Source of the DNA: Pseudoalteromonas sp. NC201
Lineage (GTDB): Bacteria; Pseudomonadota; Gammaproteobacteria; Enterobacterales; Alteromonadaceae
Assembly (NCBI RefSeq): GCF_002850255.1
Contig: NZ_CP022523.1
Span: 1,173,501 to 1,237,500 of the forward strand
DNA length: 64,000 nt
Direction of reading: 5' to 3'
A program made the position numbers and the translations under genes. The notes beneath the pieces were generated by a model that saw only the letters and a program-made list of their open reading frames with translations, was not told the origin of the DNA and did not search any database. Positions 9,687 to 17,937 of the stretch are shown here, piece after piece. Position 1 is the stretch's first letter, and each line of letters begins with the position of its first letter.

Positions 9687-12600
9687 TCAAGCTCGTGAGC
9701 GTTCATGCTGTTCGTAAAATGCGAGCAAATCGTCAATCGCCATAGGCTTTGCGAAGTGGTAGCCTTGCATATATTCACAGCCTACGTCTCTTAGATAATT
9801 AAGCTGAGATTCTGTCTCGACACCTTCTGCAATACACTTCATGTTTAAGCTTTGCGCCAATAAATAAATGGTTCTAATGATAGATTTATTCGCGGGTTTT
9901 GCGCTCATATTGCGTACAAACCCTTGGTCAATCTTTATAATATCAAGAGGGAACTCATTCAGATACGTGAGTGAAGAAAAGCCAGTGCCGAAGTCGTCGA
10001 GTAGCAATATAAAATCAGCCCGCTTCATTTCGTTGATAGTTGCTCGTGCCTTAACCATATCAGACATAAAAATTGACTCGGTGATTTCAAGTCTTAAGCA
10101 ACGATTAGTAAGACCATGCGCTTTTAAAATCTCAGTGAACTGGTGTGCGATATCTGAGCGTAAAATATGTACCGCGCTTAAATTAAGAGATAAATAAAAG
10201 TCTGGTTCTTGTGTAAACAATGGACGCAATTCTATTAAGGCTCTGATAAGCGCTTGCTCAGTCAAGGTTTCGATCAAGCCGCTTTCTTCAGCGATTGGAA
10301 TAAAATCGCATGGAGGAATTAGCATGTCATTATTGCGCCAACGCATGAGTAACTCAACGCCTGCAAGCTGACCCGTTGTGGTATTGATGATAGGCTGATA
10401 GTGATTGAAAAACTCACCGTCTTTAACTGCCGTTTTCATTGCGGTTTCTAACCGAAGCTTTTTACTGATCTCTTCATTCATTGTCTCAGTAAAGAACTTG
10501 AATGCATTTCTTCCCGATTGCTTTGCATGGATCATGGCGATATCCGCGTTACGGATTAAGGATTCTGAGTCCGGTGCATCAAACGGGTAAACTGCAACGC
10601 CAATACTGGCAGATACACTCATGGTGATCCCATCAATTTCGATACGTTCGGGTATGTGCTTCACTAAGCGGGAGACTACCTCGCTCACATATTCGATGCT
10701 AGGGAAGGACTTAATTAGCACAAGAAACTCATCGCCACTCTGCCTTGCTAAGATACAATTATTGTTAATTTGCTCTTTGATCCGCTTAGTTATCGCGACC
10801 AGTAGTTTATCGCCAATATGATGTCCATAGGCATCATTAATTGGTTTAAATTTATCTAAGTCAATAAAGAGTAGGGCACAGCTTTGCTGTGTGTTGTTTG
10901 CGTTAAACAGCGCAAATTCAATGTGCTGTAGCATTAAGCTGCGATTCGGTAGCTCCGTCAAAGCGTCGAAATTGGCGAGATATCTAAGTTCATTCTCGGC
11001 TTTTTTCTGCTCAGTCAAATCGGTAACAACGACCACGAAGTATTGGAGATTCACATTGTCCTTGGAAACCGCGCTAATGCTTAGTTGAACTGGATGCACT
11101 TTATCCCAGCCGTCTGTAACTTGAACTTCCTGTCTTAGATATTGATTTGGTCCAAGAGATTTTAAATTTGCAATTAAACCGTGGAACTTCTTTTGCCCGA
11201 TGGCATTAACAAAACGCTCAGTCGTTAAGTCGTTTAACGCTTCGTTTTCCTGCAGTTGAAATGCTCTACAGAAGCTACTATTGACCGAAATGGGCTGTAA
11301 GTTAGGGTCTAAGATCACAATCCAATCGTTCACTTGGCTGAAGGCCTCACCCAGCATATTTGCGCGCATCTGGTTCGCTTTTTGCGTGGTTACATTGGTA
11401 TAAATACCGTGTAGTTCAGTGGCTTTGCCTTGTGCGTCAAACTCTGCGACTTGGCCAAAGTCGTGAAACCAGTGCCAATTATTGTCAGTGCAGCGCAGTC
11501 GATAAGATAGAGAAAGCTGCTCTTTGGTCGGGTTAGAAATAAATTTCTTCCAAGCACGCTCGACAACTTCTCTATCATCTGGATGAATGGCGTTATAGTG
11601 TTCTTGCAACGTCATAGTATCACTCTTAAAGCCAAGCGCTTCGGCGCGCTGCTGTGTGATTTGGCGTGCAACGACATCTGCTGACCAAACGCCGCTTTTG
11701 GTTGATTTCAACGCCAGCTTCGTTTGCCTTCCTGCATGCGTAACGGCTTTAAGTGCAGTTTCAAGCTGACGTTGTTTCTGTTTGTGCTTAATAACGACGA
11801 GCGATATTAGCGCGAATGCACTTAGACTGTATAAGATTAATGCAACAGGCGAGCGCCATGGAGAGTGAGCAACATGAAAGCGCAAGTTGAGTGCATTGCT
11901 CAGGTCATCACCGTCAAGCGAATGCGGTGCAACGATTAACTGATAATCACCAGGGAGTAATTGATTTAGAAATACTTTGTTTCGTTTTAAGTTTGAAAAC
12001 GTAAGTGCACTTGGACCATGCAAAGAAGCTTGGTATTGAATATGATGATTGGCATTGAAGTCAAAATCAGAAAACAGTAGCTCAATGCCCATGTCATCAA
12101 ACTTAAAATCAAATGCTTGCAATATTGCATCAGGTGCTAAGTAGGTTTGGTCCCTGCTTAAAATATCCATTTGAGTGACCAGTAGTGGGCGGCGCTTAAC
12201 CGCGCCATCTGAAAACTGTTCCGGATCGAAAGTGATAGAGCCGTTGACTGTACCGAACATCAGCTTGCCAGATTCAAGTGCTGCTGCTGCCCCTCCGTTA
12301 AACTCAAGCGTCGGCAGGCCTTGATTCGTTCCAAAGGTTTCCAATACTTTATTTATTGGATCAAATTTAAACATGCCGCGTTGACTGCTGGCCCAAATCA
12401 TTCCATCTCTATCTAACTGGAGATTGTAGATAGCATTACTCATCAAACCTTGTTCAGTCGTTAGCTTGTATTCTTCGGCGTAAGTATCTTTATTGAGCCC
12501 GACTAGACCTTCGGTTGAGGTCGCCAACCATAGTGTTCCAGCTCTATCTACTACCCAACTATTAACGGCGGAGACCAAGTGCTTATCCGATTTGTTGTAA

Positions 12601-14174
12601 ATTGTTGTTAGGGTATCTGTTGACTCATTATATTTGACCAAACTGATGTCCGTACTTATCCAATATTCATCGTTAGTCGTATCCAAAGGCGGTAGGATCA
12701 AAAAGCTCTGTGCCGCTGCCAGCTGCTTTGACAGTCCTTCTAATGCCCGCACTGTACTAGTGGCAGCATCATATTCATAAAACCCGTTGCTATTGATAAA
12801 TGGAAACTTACTTTCTGAGTACTTCGCAATACCCCAGCTATATGGTTCAAGTTTGTCACCATTTTCAAGCGTAATTGGGTTTAGCTGTTTGGTGTCGGTG
12901 TTAAATAGTGCGGTCTCTTGAGTTGTTTGTATAAGAAATGTATTTTTGTCGAAATATGAAGAATTAAAAATAGAGAATACAGCATCTGCTCCGTACAGCG
13001 CTTTTGGGTCTCTATTTTGCAGGTAACTGGATTTCAATTGCTGGGTGCTCAAATCAAACTCATTAATGCCGTTATCCGTACCGAGGAGTACCGTGTTATT
13101 GTTGGTAGGGTGAATCGACCAGATATTGTTATTGGCAAACCTGTCTTGGGTGTTTATAAATGTTGTAAAGCGCAGCGAGCTTGAAGGCCATAAATATGCA
13201 CCATCATTATACGTGCCCATCCATAGGTTATTGTTTCTATCTGCGTAAAGGTTAGTGATACTGGGGTTGGTGAGACGATATTGCCCTTCGGTTAAGGAAA
13301 GCACCTTTGAACTGGTTTTTTTTCTTCTATCAATAAGCAACAATCCATGTTCGGTAGCAATAAACTCGCCATAGGGAGTGATTTGATGTCCCCAAATATT
13401 TTTCTCAGGAACGAGCTCATAGCTTTTTGAAGCAACAAGTGTTTGATTACTGACTGGAATTACAAATAAGCCTTCTACAGTACCAACGAGTAACCCCAAC
13501 GATGGGTCGCGTTTGAGTAATTTAACATCATGACTGAGTTCTGACTTTGAATCTGTGTAATTTATTTGCTCTACATTGCCGGTCGCAAGAGAATAGGTGA
13601 ATAGACCTTCCGTTGTACCAATAATCACAAAATTACCGATAACGTTTATGGCGCGAATGTAGCTACTTGGTGCGAAGTGAGTGAGTAATTCTGACTTTAA
13701 CGTATCGCGATCTAATGTGTAGAGGTCACTTTCAATGGAGAAGATGATATTTTCTCGATGAGCAATGGCTGTAGCGATGGGTTTTGGAGCTGCGTTGTTG
13801 TCTTGACGTTTACCGTCGTAGATTTGTTGAACTGTGTAGTCATCAACATTCAGTAAAAACGCACCGCTGATACCAGTAGAGATCAGTAACTCGTCATTCG
13901 AGATATTGAATAGCCCAACTATTTCTTGCTCATCAAGACCCTGAGAGGCTGCAATACTAACGATTTGATTGCCGTCATAGCGGTTTAAGCCTTGAAGAGT
14001 ACCGATCCAAATAAAGCCATGTTTATCTTGTGTGATGGCGGTGATTGCTGATTGACTTAACCCCTCCTCAACAGAGAAACGAGAAGTATATTGACCGAAG
14101 TTATGGGCGTGGCTAGGCGCGACTATGCAACACAAAGATAATAATATAAAAAAACACAATAGCGCTTGCTTCAT
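9687..14174 (-). CDS. Propeller sensor fused to PAS, GGDEF and EAL domains
   Basis: 1495 aa. A signal peptide ending near SHAH precedes repeated two-component-type propeller blades (FIWIGTLQGLNRYDG, NLWMGTYNDG, LWLATSTEGLVGLN, IWASSQRGMFKFD) and a Y_Y_Y-type beta domain. One membrane helix near 780 leads to two PAS/PAC regions, GGDEF (about 1065-1225) and EAL (about 1240-1485). The cyclase motif is SGDEF rather than GGDEF. In EAL the metal and catalytic positions appear kept (VELLMRW, EITES, DDFGTG, AEGVET), so c-di-GMP hydrolysis is likely and synthesis is uncertain. The periplasmic propeller probably binds a saccharide or other extracellular ligand by analogy with hybrid propeller regulators. 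AAAGGT precedes the ATG. Confidence 0.9.
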   Translation of the reverse strand: MKQALLCFFILLSLCCIVAPSHAHNFGQYTSRFSVEEGLSQSAITAITQDKHGFIWIGTLQGLNRYDGNQIVSIAASQGLDEQEIVGLFNISNDELLISTGISGAFLLNVDDYTVQQIYDGKRQDNNAAPKPIATAIAHRENIIFSIESDLYTLDRDTLKSELLTHFAPSSYIRAINVIGNFVIIGTTEGLFTYSLATGNVEQINYTDSKSELSHDVKLLKRDPSLGLLVGTVEGLFVIPVSNQTLVASKSYELVPEKNIWGHQITPYGEFIATEHGLLLIDRRKKTSSKVLSLTEGQYRLTNPSITNLYADRNNNLWMGTYNDGAYLWPSSSLRFTTFINTQDRFANNNIWSIHPTNNNTVLLGTDNGINEFDLSTQQLKSSYLQNRDPKALYGADAVFSIFNSSYFDKNTFLIQTTQETALFNTDTKQLNPITLENGDKLEPYSWGIAKYSESKFPFINSNGFYEYDAATSTVRALEGLSKQLAAAQSFLILPPLDTTNDEYWISTDISLVKYNESTDTLTTIYNKSDKHLVSAVNSWVVDRAGTLWLATSTEGLVGLNKDTYAEEYKLTTEQGLMSNAIYNLQLDRDGMIWASSQRGMFKFDPINKVLETFGTNQGLPTLEFNGGAAAALESGKLMFGTVNGSITFDPEQFSDGAVKRRPLLVTQMDILSRDQTYLAPDAILQAFDFKFDDMGIELLFSDFDFNANHHIQYQASLHGPSALTFSNLKRNKVFLNQLLPGDYQLIVAPHSLDGDDLSNALNLRFHVAHSPWRSPVALILYSLSAFALISLVVIKHKQKQRQLETALKAVTHAGRQTKLALKSTKSGVWSADVVARQITQQRAEALGFKSDTMTLQEHYNAIHPDDREVVERAWKKFISNPTKEQLSLSYRLRCTDNNWHWFHDFGQVAEFDAQGKATELHGIYTNVTTQKANQMRANMLGEAFSQVNDWIVILDPNLQPISVNSSFCRAFQLQENEALNDLTTERFVNAIGQKKFHGLIANLKSLGPNQYLRQEVQVTDGWDKVHPVQLSISAVSKDNVNLQYFVVVVTDLTEQKKAENELRYLANFDALTELPNRSLMLQHIEFALFNANNTQQSCALLFIDLDKFKPINDAYGHHIGDKLLVAITKRIKEQINNNCILARQSGDEFLVLIKSFPSIEYVSEVVSRLVKHIPERIEIDGITMSVSASIGVAVYPFDAPDSESLIRNADIAMIHAKQSGRNAFKFFTETMNEEISKKLRLETAMKTAVKDGEFFNHYQPIINTTTGQLAGVELLMRWRNNDMLIPPCDFIPIAEESGLIETLTEQALIRALIELRPLFTQEPDFYLSLNLSAVHILRSDIAHQFTEILKAHGLTNRCLRLEITESIFMSDMVKARATINEMKRADFILLLDDFGTGFSSLTYLNEFPLDIIKIDQGFVRNMSAKPANKSIIRTIYLLAQSLNMKCIAEGVETESQLNYLRDVGCEYMQGYHFAKPMAIDDLLAFYEQHERSRA

Positions 14175-14555
14175 TAAAAGACCTTTCTCTATCCAATCTC
14201 ATTTAGTCCTTTAACAACATGTTACCAAATCAAACTAAGCTGATCCGCGCTAATAAAACTGTTAGCGGTGACGCGAAGTCTAGCGGAAATGCTAGATTGA
14301 AATCAACTTAAACCTTGGTTTTTATGCAATATATTTAACAATTTATACATGTTTAAGGTTTGTCATTTGTAGCAAACAAAACAATCTTCTTGGGTGAAAG
14401 TGCACCCAAACTCTCATGTTTAAAGTGAAACTCATCTGGTTAAGTTAAGCGTAGCAGTTTTACTGGATTTTTCTTAATTTTATAGAAATAAACGTCGGCT
14501 TGAGTACGACGTTTTACGAAGTGTGAATAACGAAGTCTTTGCTGCAGCTTACAAA

Positions 14556-14570
14556 GAAAAATAATTCGCA
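14556..14570 (+). promoter_or_regulatory. Candidate Fur-like box 1 upstream of bfd
   Basis: A 7-1-7 site matching about 10 of 14 positions of the Fur consensus. Its ATAATTCGCATTTA core recurs almost exactly upstream of the bacterioferritin operon (15929-15942). The shared core strengthens the case for a common regulator, although Fur itself is inferred. Confidence 0.4.
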
Positions 14571-14590
14571 TTTATAGCTAAGGTATGTGT

Positions 14591-14605
14591 TGATAATTGT
14601 TATCG
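14591..14605 (+). promoter_or_regulatory. Fur box upstream of bfd
   Basis: TGATAATTGTTATCG matches about 12 of 14 positions of the 7-1-7 Fur consensus. It lies about 50 bp before the bfd start, where a repressor would cover a promoter. Fur repression of bfd under iron sufficiency is well established in other gammaproteobacteria. Confidence 0.65.
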
Positions 14606-14655
14606 TTTAGATTAGACTTGTTTTCAGTTAATGAGTTTGAGATTGGTTTTCATTT

Positions 14656-14850
14656 ATGTACGTGTGCATTTGCCATGGTGTTACAGATAAAAAGATTGCA
14701 GAGACGATAGACGATGGTGCTCGTTCAATGCGTGATCTTAGCCAGACATTATCTGTTGGTAAGCAGTGTGGAAAGTGCTGTAACTGTGCGAAGAAAATTC
14801 TAAATGAAAAGCTGATTGCGATTGTTGATGTCACTGATCAGGTTGCGTAA
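14656..14850 (+). CDS. bfd: Bacterioferritin-associated ferredoxin
   Basis: A 64-aa [2Fe-2S] protein. The four cluster cysteines are visible as C4 and C6 (MYVCICHGV) and C38 and C41 (KQCGKCC), the standard Bfd spacing. Bfd passes electrons to the heme of bacterioferritin so that stored Fe3+ is released as Fe2+. It is convergent with, and separated by 32 bp from, the bacterioferritin operon it would serve. A Fur box lies upstream. Length and motif order are typical, with nothing unusual. Confidence 0.95.
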   Translation: MYVCICHGVTDKKIAETIDDGARSMRDLSQTLSVGKQCGKCCNCAKKILNEKLIAIVDVTDQVA

Positions 14851-14870
14851 CAGTACATTATCACGCAACC
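14841..14870. terminator. Bidirectional terminator between bfd and bfr
   Basis: GGTTGCGT and ACGCAACC form an 8-bp stem around a 14-nt loop. The left arm overlaps the last codons of bfd. It can end both convergent transcripts. Confidence 0.6.
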
Positions 14871-14882
14871 TCAATTAAATAC

Positions 14883-15347
14883 TTATAGTTGAGACTGTAA
14901 GTAGTTTTCTATTCCCATCACCTTAATTAGATGTTGCTGAGTTTCAAGCCAGTCAATTTGCTCTTCTTGCTCGTTTTGGATTTTATCTAACGCTTCACGG
15001 CTGATGTAATCTTGCTTTTCTTCACACAATTTAATTGCTGCTTGGAGGTCGACCAAAGACGCTTGCTCAAATGCCATATTGCAATCAATCATCTCAGCGC
15101 TGTTTTCACCAATTTTTAAACGACCTAAATCTTGTAAGTTAGGAAGGCCTTCCAAGAACAAAATTCGCTCGATAAGGCGGTCAGCGTTTTTCATTTTTTG
15201 TATTGAGACTTTATAATCCGCTTTGTCTAACTGGCTAAAACCGAAGTCTTTAAACATACGTGCGTGCAAAAAGTATTGGTTGATACCTACCAACTCATTG
15301 GCCAAAACTTTATTAAGCGCTCCGATTACTTCTCTATCACCTTTCAT
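14883..15347 (-). CDS. bfr: Bacterioferritin subunit, heme-binding type without ferroxidase site
   Basis: 154 aa, full-length Bfr. By E. coli Bfr numbering the heme ligand Met52 is present (IQKMKN). Ferroxidase ligands E18 and E94 remain, but E51 is Lys, H54 is Asn, E127 is Gln and H130 is Gln. The diiron site should therefore be dead, and the subunit would supply inter-subunit heme for electron entry from Bfd. It is the second gene of a two-gene operon, 17 bp after the ferroxidase-type subunit, with AAGGA before its ATG. This division of labour is known for two-subunit bacterioferritins in some proteobacteria. Assignment of roles here comes from residue inspection. Confidence 0.9.
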   Translation of the reverse strand: MKGDREVIGALNKVLANELVGINQYFLHARMFKDFGFSQLDKADYKVSIQKMKNADRLIERILFLEGLPNLQDLGRLKIGENSAEMIDCNMAFEQASLVDLQAAIKLCEEKQDYISREALDKIQNEQEEQIDWLETQQHLIKVMGIENYLQSQL

Positions 15348-15364
15348 TTGTCGAGTCCTTAATA

Positions 15365-15832
15365 TTAAAGCTGAGATTGGATATAATTCGGAGCACCGAT
15401 AAGATCAATCAGGCGAATTTGCTGCTCTAGCCAGTAAACATGATCTTCTTCTGTATCAAACAACAGCTTTTCAAGCGTTTCTCGAGATTGGTAATCTTGC
15501 TCTTCTTCACAGATTTTGATTGCTTCTTTAACGCATTCGACAACTTCAAGCTCTAGTTTTAGGTCGTTTTCCATCATGGACTTAACATCTTGGCCGATGA
15601 GTAGATCACGACGTTTTGTCATGTTAGGTACCCCTTCCAAGAAAAGAATGCGTTTGATCAACCAATCTGCATGCGTGGTTTCTTCTTCACGTTCGTGCTC
15701 AAGGCGTTGGTATAGTTTGCTCAACCCCCAATCTTCGTACATACGTGAATGGATGAAATATTGATCGATAGCTGCAAGCTCATTGGCTAATAGCTTATTG
15801 AATGCGTCGATGACTTTTTGTTTACCTTGCAT
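15365..15832 (-). CDS. bfr: Bacterioferritin subunit, ferroxidase type
   Basis: 155 aa. The diiron ligands are all readable in the Bfr pattern: E18, E51 and H54 (EEETTHAD), E94, and an E/H pair in DTEEDH. The heme Met52 is replaced by Thr. This subunit should oxidise Fe2+ and mineralise iron in a mixed 24-mer with the heme-type subunit encoded just downstream. Candidate Fur-like sites lie upstream (15924-15938 and 15965-15979). It is paralogous to the 45604-46086 gene. Confidence 0.93.
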   Translation of the reverse strand: MQGKQKVIDAFNKLLANELAAIDQYFIHSRMYEDWGLSKLYQRLEHEREEETTHADWLIKRILFLEGVPNMTKRRDLLIGQDVKSMMENDLKLELEVVECVKEAIKICEEEQDYQSRETLEKLLFDTEEDHVYWLEQQIRLIDLIGAPNYIQSQL

Positions 15833-15923
15833 GCTGTTACCTCAAACTGTGAATATGCGGCTAGTCTAACGGATTTATGTGATGTGTCAATGAAAAATCT
15901 TTATAAAACATAGTGTTATATAT

Positions 15924-15938
15924 TGATTATAATTCGCA
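15924..15938 (-). promoter_or_regulatory. Candidate Fur-like box upstream of bacterioferritin operon
   Basis: TGATTATAATTCGCA matches about 11-12 of 14 consensus positions. It shares the core ATAATTCGCATTTA with the region upstream of bfd. It lies about 95 bp before the first bfr gene, in the gap shared with the divergent His-rich gene. Confidence 0.5.
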
Positions 15939-15964
15939 TTTAAGTTGATGTTTTGGCCTAACAA

Positions 15965-15979
15965 TGCAAATTATTGTTA
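15965..15979 (-). promoter_or_regulatory. Second Fur-like box in the bfr / His-rich gene divergent region
   Basis: TGCAAATTATTGTTA matches about 11 of 14 Fur consensus positions, 41 bp from the first site. It could serve either divergent gene. Confidence 0.4.
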
Positions 15980-16104
15980 TTTCATTTTGAGTAGGATCAG
16001 TAATGACAGCAAAAAATAAGACTTAAAGCTTAGCGCTACTATTGACAGAACAAGTGCAGGTGGTAAATTGACAACGATCTTTTGTTTTAAAGAGAAATGT
16101 AGAT

Positions 16105-16431
16105 TTGAATAAGCTAGTTTTGATTTTTGTGATGCTTCTACTTGCGGTGCAATCTGTGAGTGTATTCGCGTCTGAATCTAGCTTCCATCAAATCGAAGTG
16201 TCTCACCTCCAACATACTCACGATCATGCTGAAGATGTGCAAGCAGACCCCAGCGACCATCATACAAAAGATTGCCACCACTGTGGCCATTGCAGTGGGA
16301 CGCATTTGAATTTAGTGATTTTAAAATCTTTTATCCCCTTTGAAATGCGACCAAATAGCGAAATTTATCCTCAATCAGATACTAAAGTGCGTGCTTTTGT
16401 AGAGCAAGCACATCGTCCACCGATCGCTTAA
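16105..16431 (+). CDS. Small periplasmic His/Cys-rich protein of the metal-efflux cluster
   Basis: 108 aa from a TTG start, with an AAAGAGA-type ribosome site just upstream. Residues 1-22 are a typical signal peptide cleaved near VFAS. The mature part is rich in metal-ligand residues: HLQHTHDHAED, DHHTKDCHHCGHCSGTH. This suggests a secreted metal-binding peptide that could sense or buffer Zn, Co, Cd or Cu in the periplasm. I do not recognise a named family with certainty. Similar short proteins accompany czc-type efflux genes in related marine bacteria (recollection, not checked). It lies 383 bp before the RND adaptor and may share regulation rather than a transcript. Confidence 0.75.
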   Translation: MNKLVLIFVMLLLAVQSVSVFASESSFHQIEVSHLQHTHDHAEDVQADPSDHHTKDCHHCGHCSGTHLNLVILKSFIPFEMRPNSEIYPQSDTKVRAFVEQAHRPPIA

Positions 16432-16603
16432 GTCGCGGTTATCATTGAAGGCGTGAACTCAATTTAACTTCACTAACCTGTGTTTAGGTTAATGCGTAAA
16501 TTGATAAACCCAACTTAGCGCAAATTCGTGTTTGTGAGCAAACAACTAGACCTGTTTTCTATGCTTATGTGTTTTGCTTTCAGTGATATTGCCCACTCCG
16601 TTT

Positions 16604-16650
16604 ATACCAATTGTATTAAGTACATGAGCTACTTTAACCCTGATTGGTAT
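16604..16650. repeat. ATACCAAT...ATTGGTAT palindromic repeat
   Basis: The 8-bp ends ATACCAAT and ATTGGTAT bracket about 31 bp. Variants of the same ATACCAA end recur at 36355 and 40359 in this window, always between genes. This fits a dispersed intergenic repeat family. Confidence 0.55.
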
Positions 16651-16711
16651 TACTCCTTCTTAGCTGATGACGTTGATTACAGATAAATCACGTCTGCTTG
16701 AGAAGCGCATT

Positions 16712-16766
16712 CTTGTTTACGAATTGGCACTGTAACAGCAATGCTTGGTGCAATTCGTTAAACAAG
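16712..16766. repeat. Imperfect inverted repeat upstream of RND adaptor
   Basis: CTTGTTTACGAATTG (16712-16726) pairs with CAATTCGTTAAACAAG (16751-16766), with a single 1-nt bulge, around a 24-nt loop. It sits 49 bp before the adaptor start. It may be a structured leader or an operator. Confidence 0.6.
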
Positions 16767-16814
16767 CTAACGGTTTTGAACGTCAACTTACGTTCTTGAG
16801 TAAAAGAGTATCGA

Positions 16815-17924
16815 ATGACAAATTTTAAAATTTTCTCCATCTATTTCGCGGTGAACGCGCTTTTTAGCTCGCTGGCATATGCCGGCGACGGTCATGAAGA
16901 ACATGAAGAGGAAGAAAATGCCATCGTACTAACGCAACAGCAGATGCGTTTTGCTGGAATTCAGACCAAAGAAGTCAAGCTGGAAAGCCATGAGCGCTTT
17001 TATTTTGCACCTGGAGAAGTAAAAGCCAATGGTTATACCAGCTATTTAGTATCGCCAAGAGCCGATTCAATCGTGTTAAAGCGACACACTACACTTGGCT
17101 CTATGGTTAATGTTAACGACCCACTTATCACCTTATTCTCAGAGGCAATGGCGCAGGCCCAAGCGCAGTATTTGGTCGCTTCAACAGAGTGGGATAGAGT
17201 TAAACGCTTAAGCAAAGAAACCATCAGTGAGCGTGAACGCGTTCAAGCAAGTGCCGGTTTTAGTTCGGCTTATTCAAAGTTGTTGGCACTTGGAGTAACA
17301 GAAAAGGAGATCAAAGAAATAGCCACTAAGCCTGCCAGTGAACTTGGCCAATATACGCTCGTTGCTGAGCGCGAGGGGGTGGTAACTCAAGATGCCTTTA
17401 CTCAGGGCCAGCATGTTGCTTCTGGCACAACTTTAATGGCAATCACTGATGAAAGCGAGCTATGGGTGGAAGCCCGTTTACAACCGAACTCTCAACTTTC
17501 GTTAGCGGTTAACTCTAAAGCATTGATTGGCATAGAAGATCAGCAATATGCGGCTCGAGTTATCCAAGAAGCGCATACAATCGACCCCATTACTCGAACC
17601 AGACAGATCCGCCTATTGGTTGAAAATAGTGACGACAAGCTACACGCAGGGATGTTTGTTAACGTCAACTTTATCATACCGTCAAAAGAGCCAACCATTG
17701 CGTTACCTGCAGACGCGCTAAGTCGTGGGCCTGACGGCGATTGGGTGGTGTACATCGAAGAAGCACCCGGCGAGTTCTATCCCAAAGAAGTGACTTTAGG
17801 TGAAGACTTTGGCGCTCAGGTTGAAGTTATCGGTTTGGCTGTGGGTGAGCGCGTGGCCGTAACCGGGGCGTTCTTTATTGCCTCAGAGCAAGCCAAATCA
17901 GGCTTCGATCCGCATAACCATTAA
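16815..17924 (+). CDS. czcB: RND heavy-metal efflux periplasmic adaptor (CzcB/CusB type)
   Basis: A 369-aa membrane-fusion protein. The signal peptide ends near AYAGD, followed by an acidic His segment (GHEEHEEEEN) typical of metal-type adaptors. Lipoyl/barrel-sandwich and short hairpin regions follow (VSPRADSIVLKRHTTLGSMV, then AQAQAQYLVA). A beta-barrel (WVEARL) and membrane-proximal domain complete it, and the C-terminus ends PHNH. It links the inner-membrane pump to an outer-membrane channel and may hand metal to the pump. The pump gene begins 13 bp downstream. No outer-membrane channel gene is present in the cluster. Confidence 0.9.
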   Translation: MTNFKIFSIYFAVNALFSSLAYAGDGHEEHEEEENAIVLTQQQMRFAGIQTKEVKLESHERFYFAPGEVKANGYTSYLVSPRADSIVLKRHTTLGSMVNVNDPLITLFSEAMAQAQAQYLVASTEWDRVKRLSKETISERERVQASAGFSSAYSKLLALGVTEKEIKEIATKPASELGQYTLVAEREGVVTQDAFTQGQHVASGTTLMAITDESELWVEARLQPNSQLSLAVNSKALIGIEDQQYAARVIQEAHTIDPITRTRQIRLLVENSDDKLHAGMFVNVNFIIPSKEPTIALPADALSRGPDGDWVVYIEEAPGEFYPKEVTLGEDFGAQVEVIGLAVGERVAVTGAFFIASEQAKSGFDPHNH

Positions 17925-17937
17925 GGGGAGCCTCATC

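Larger units (their letters stand above)
14175..14655. other. 481-bp intergenic region with two hairpins and Fur-like boxes
   Basis: No protein gene. It is the divergent control region between the propeller gene and bfd. Two hairpins stand out: TTGGGTG...CACCCAA at 14390-14409, and AACGTCG...CGACGTT at 14491-14513 followed by a short T run. CTAGC...GCTAG lies near 14280. Fur-like boxes lie at 14556-14570 and 14591-14605. A small RNA ending at the second hairpin is possible but unproven. Confidence 0.5.
16432..16814. other. 383-bp gap with three inverted repeats before the RND operon
   Basis: No gene. It contains TAACCT...AGGTTA at 16474-16491, the ATACCAAT...ATTGGTAT repeat at 16604-16650, and a long imperfect inverted repeat at 16712-16766. 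These may be transcription-end or leader structures. Confidence 0.5.

Noticed and set aside
14883..15347. Reading this bacterioferritin as a decayed pseudogene
   Set aside because: Full length, intact frame, heme Met kept and operon context conserved; loss of ferroxidase ligands fits a specialised subunit.
17878..17937. Upstream ATG that would extend the RND pump by 20 residues
   Set aside because: It lies inside the adaptor gene; the ATG at 17938 has a strong AAGGGGAG site and gives the normal pump N-terminus.
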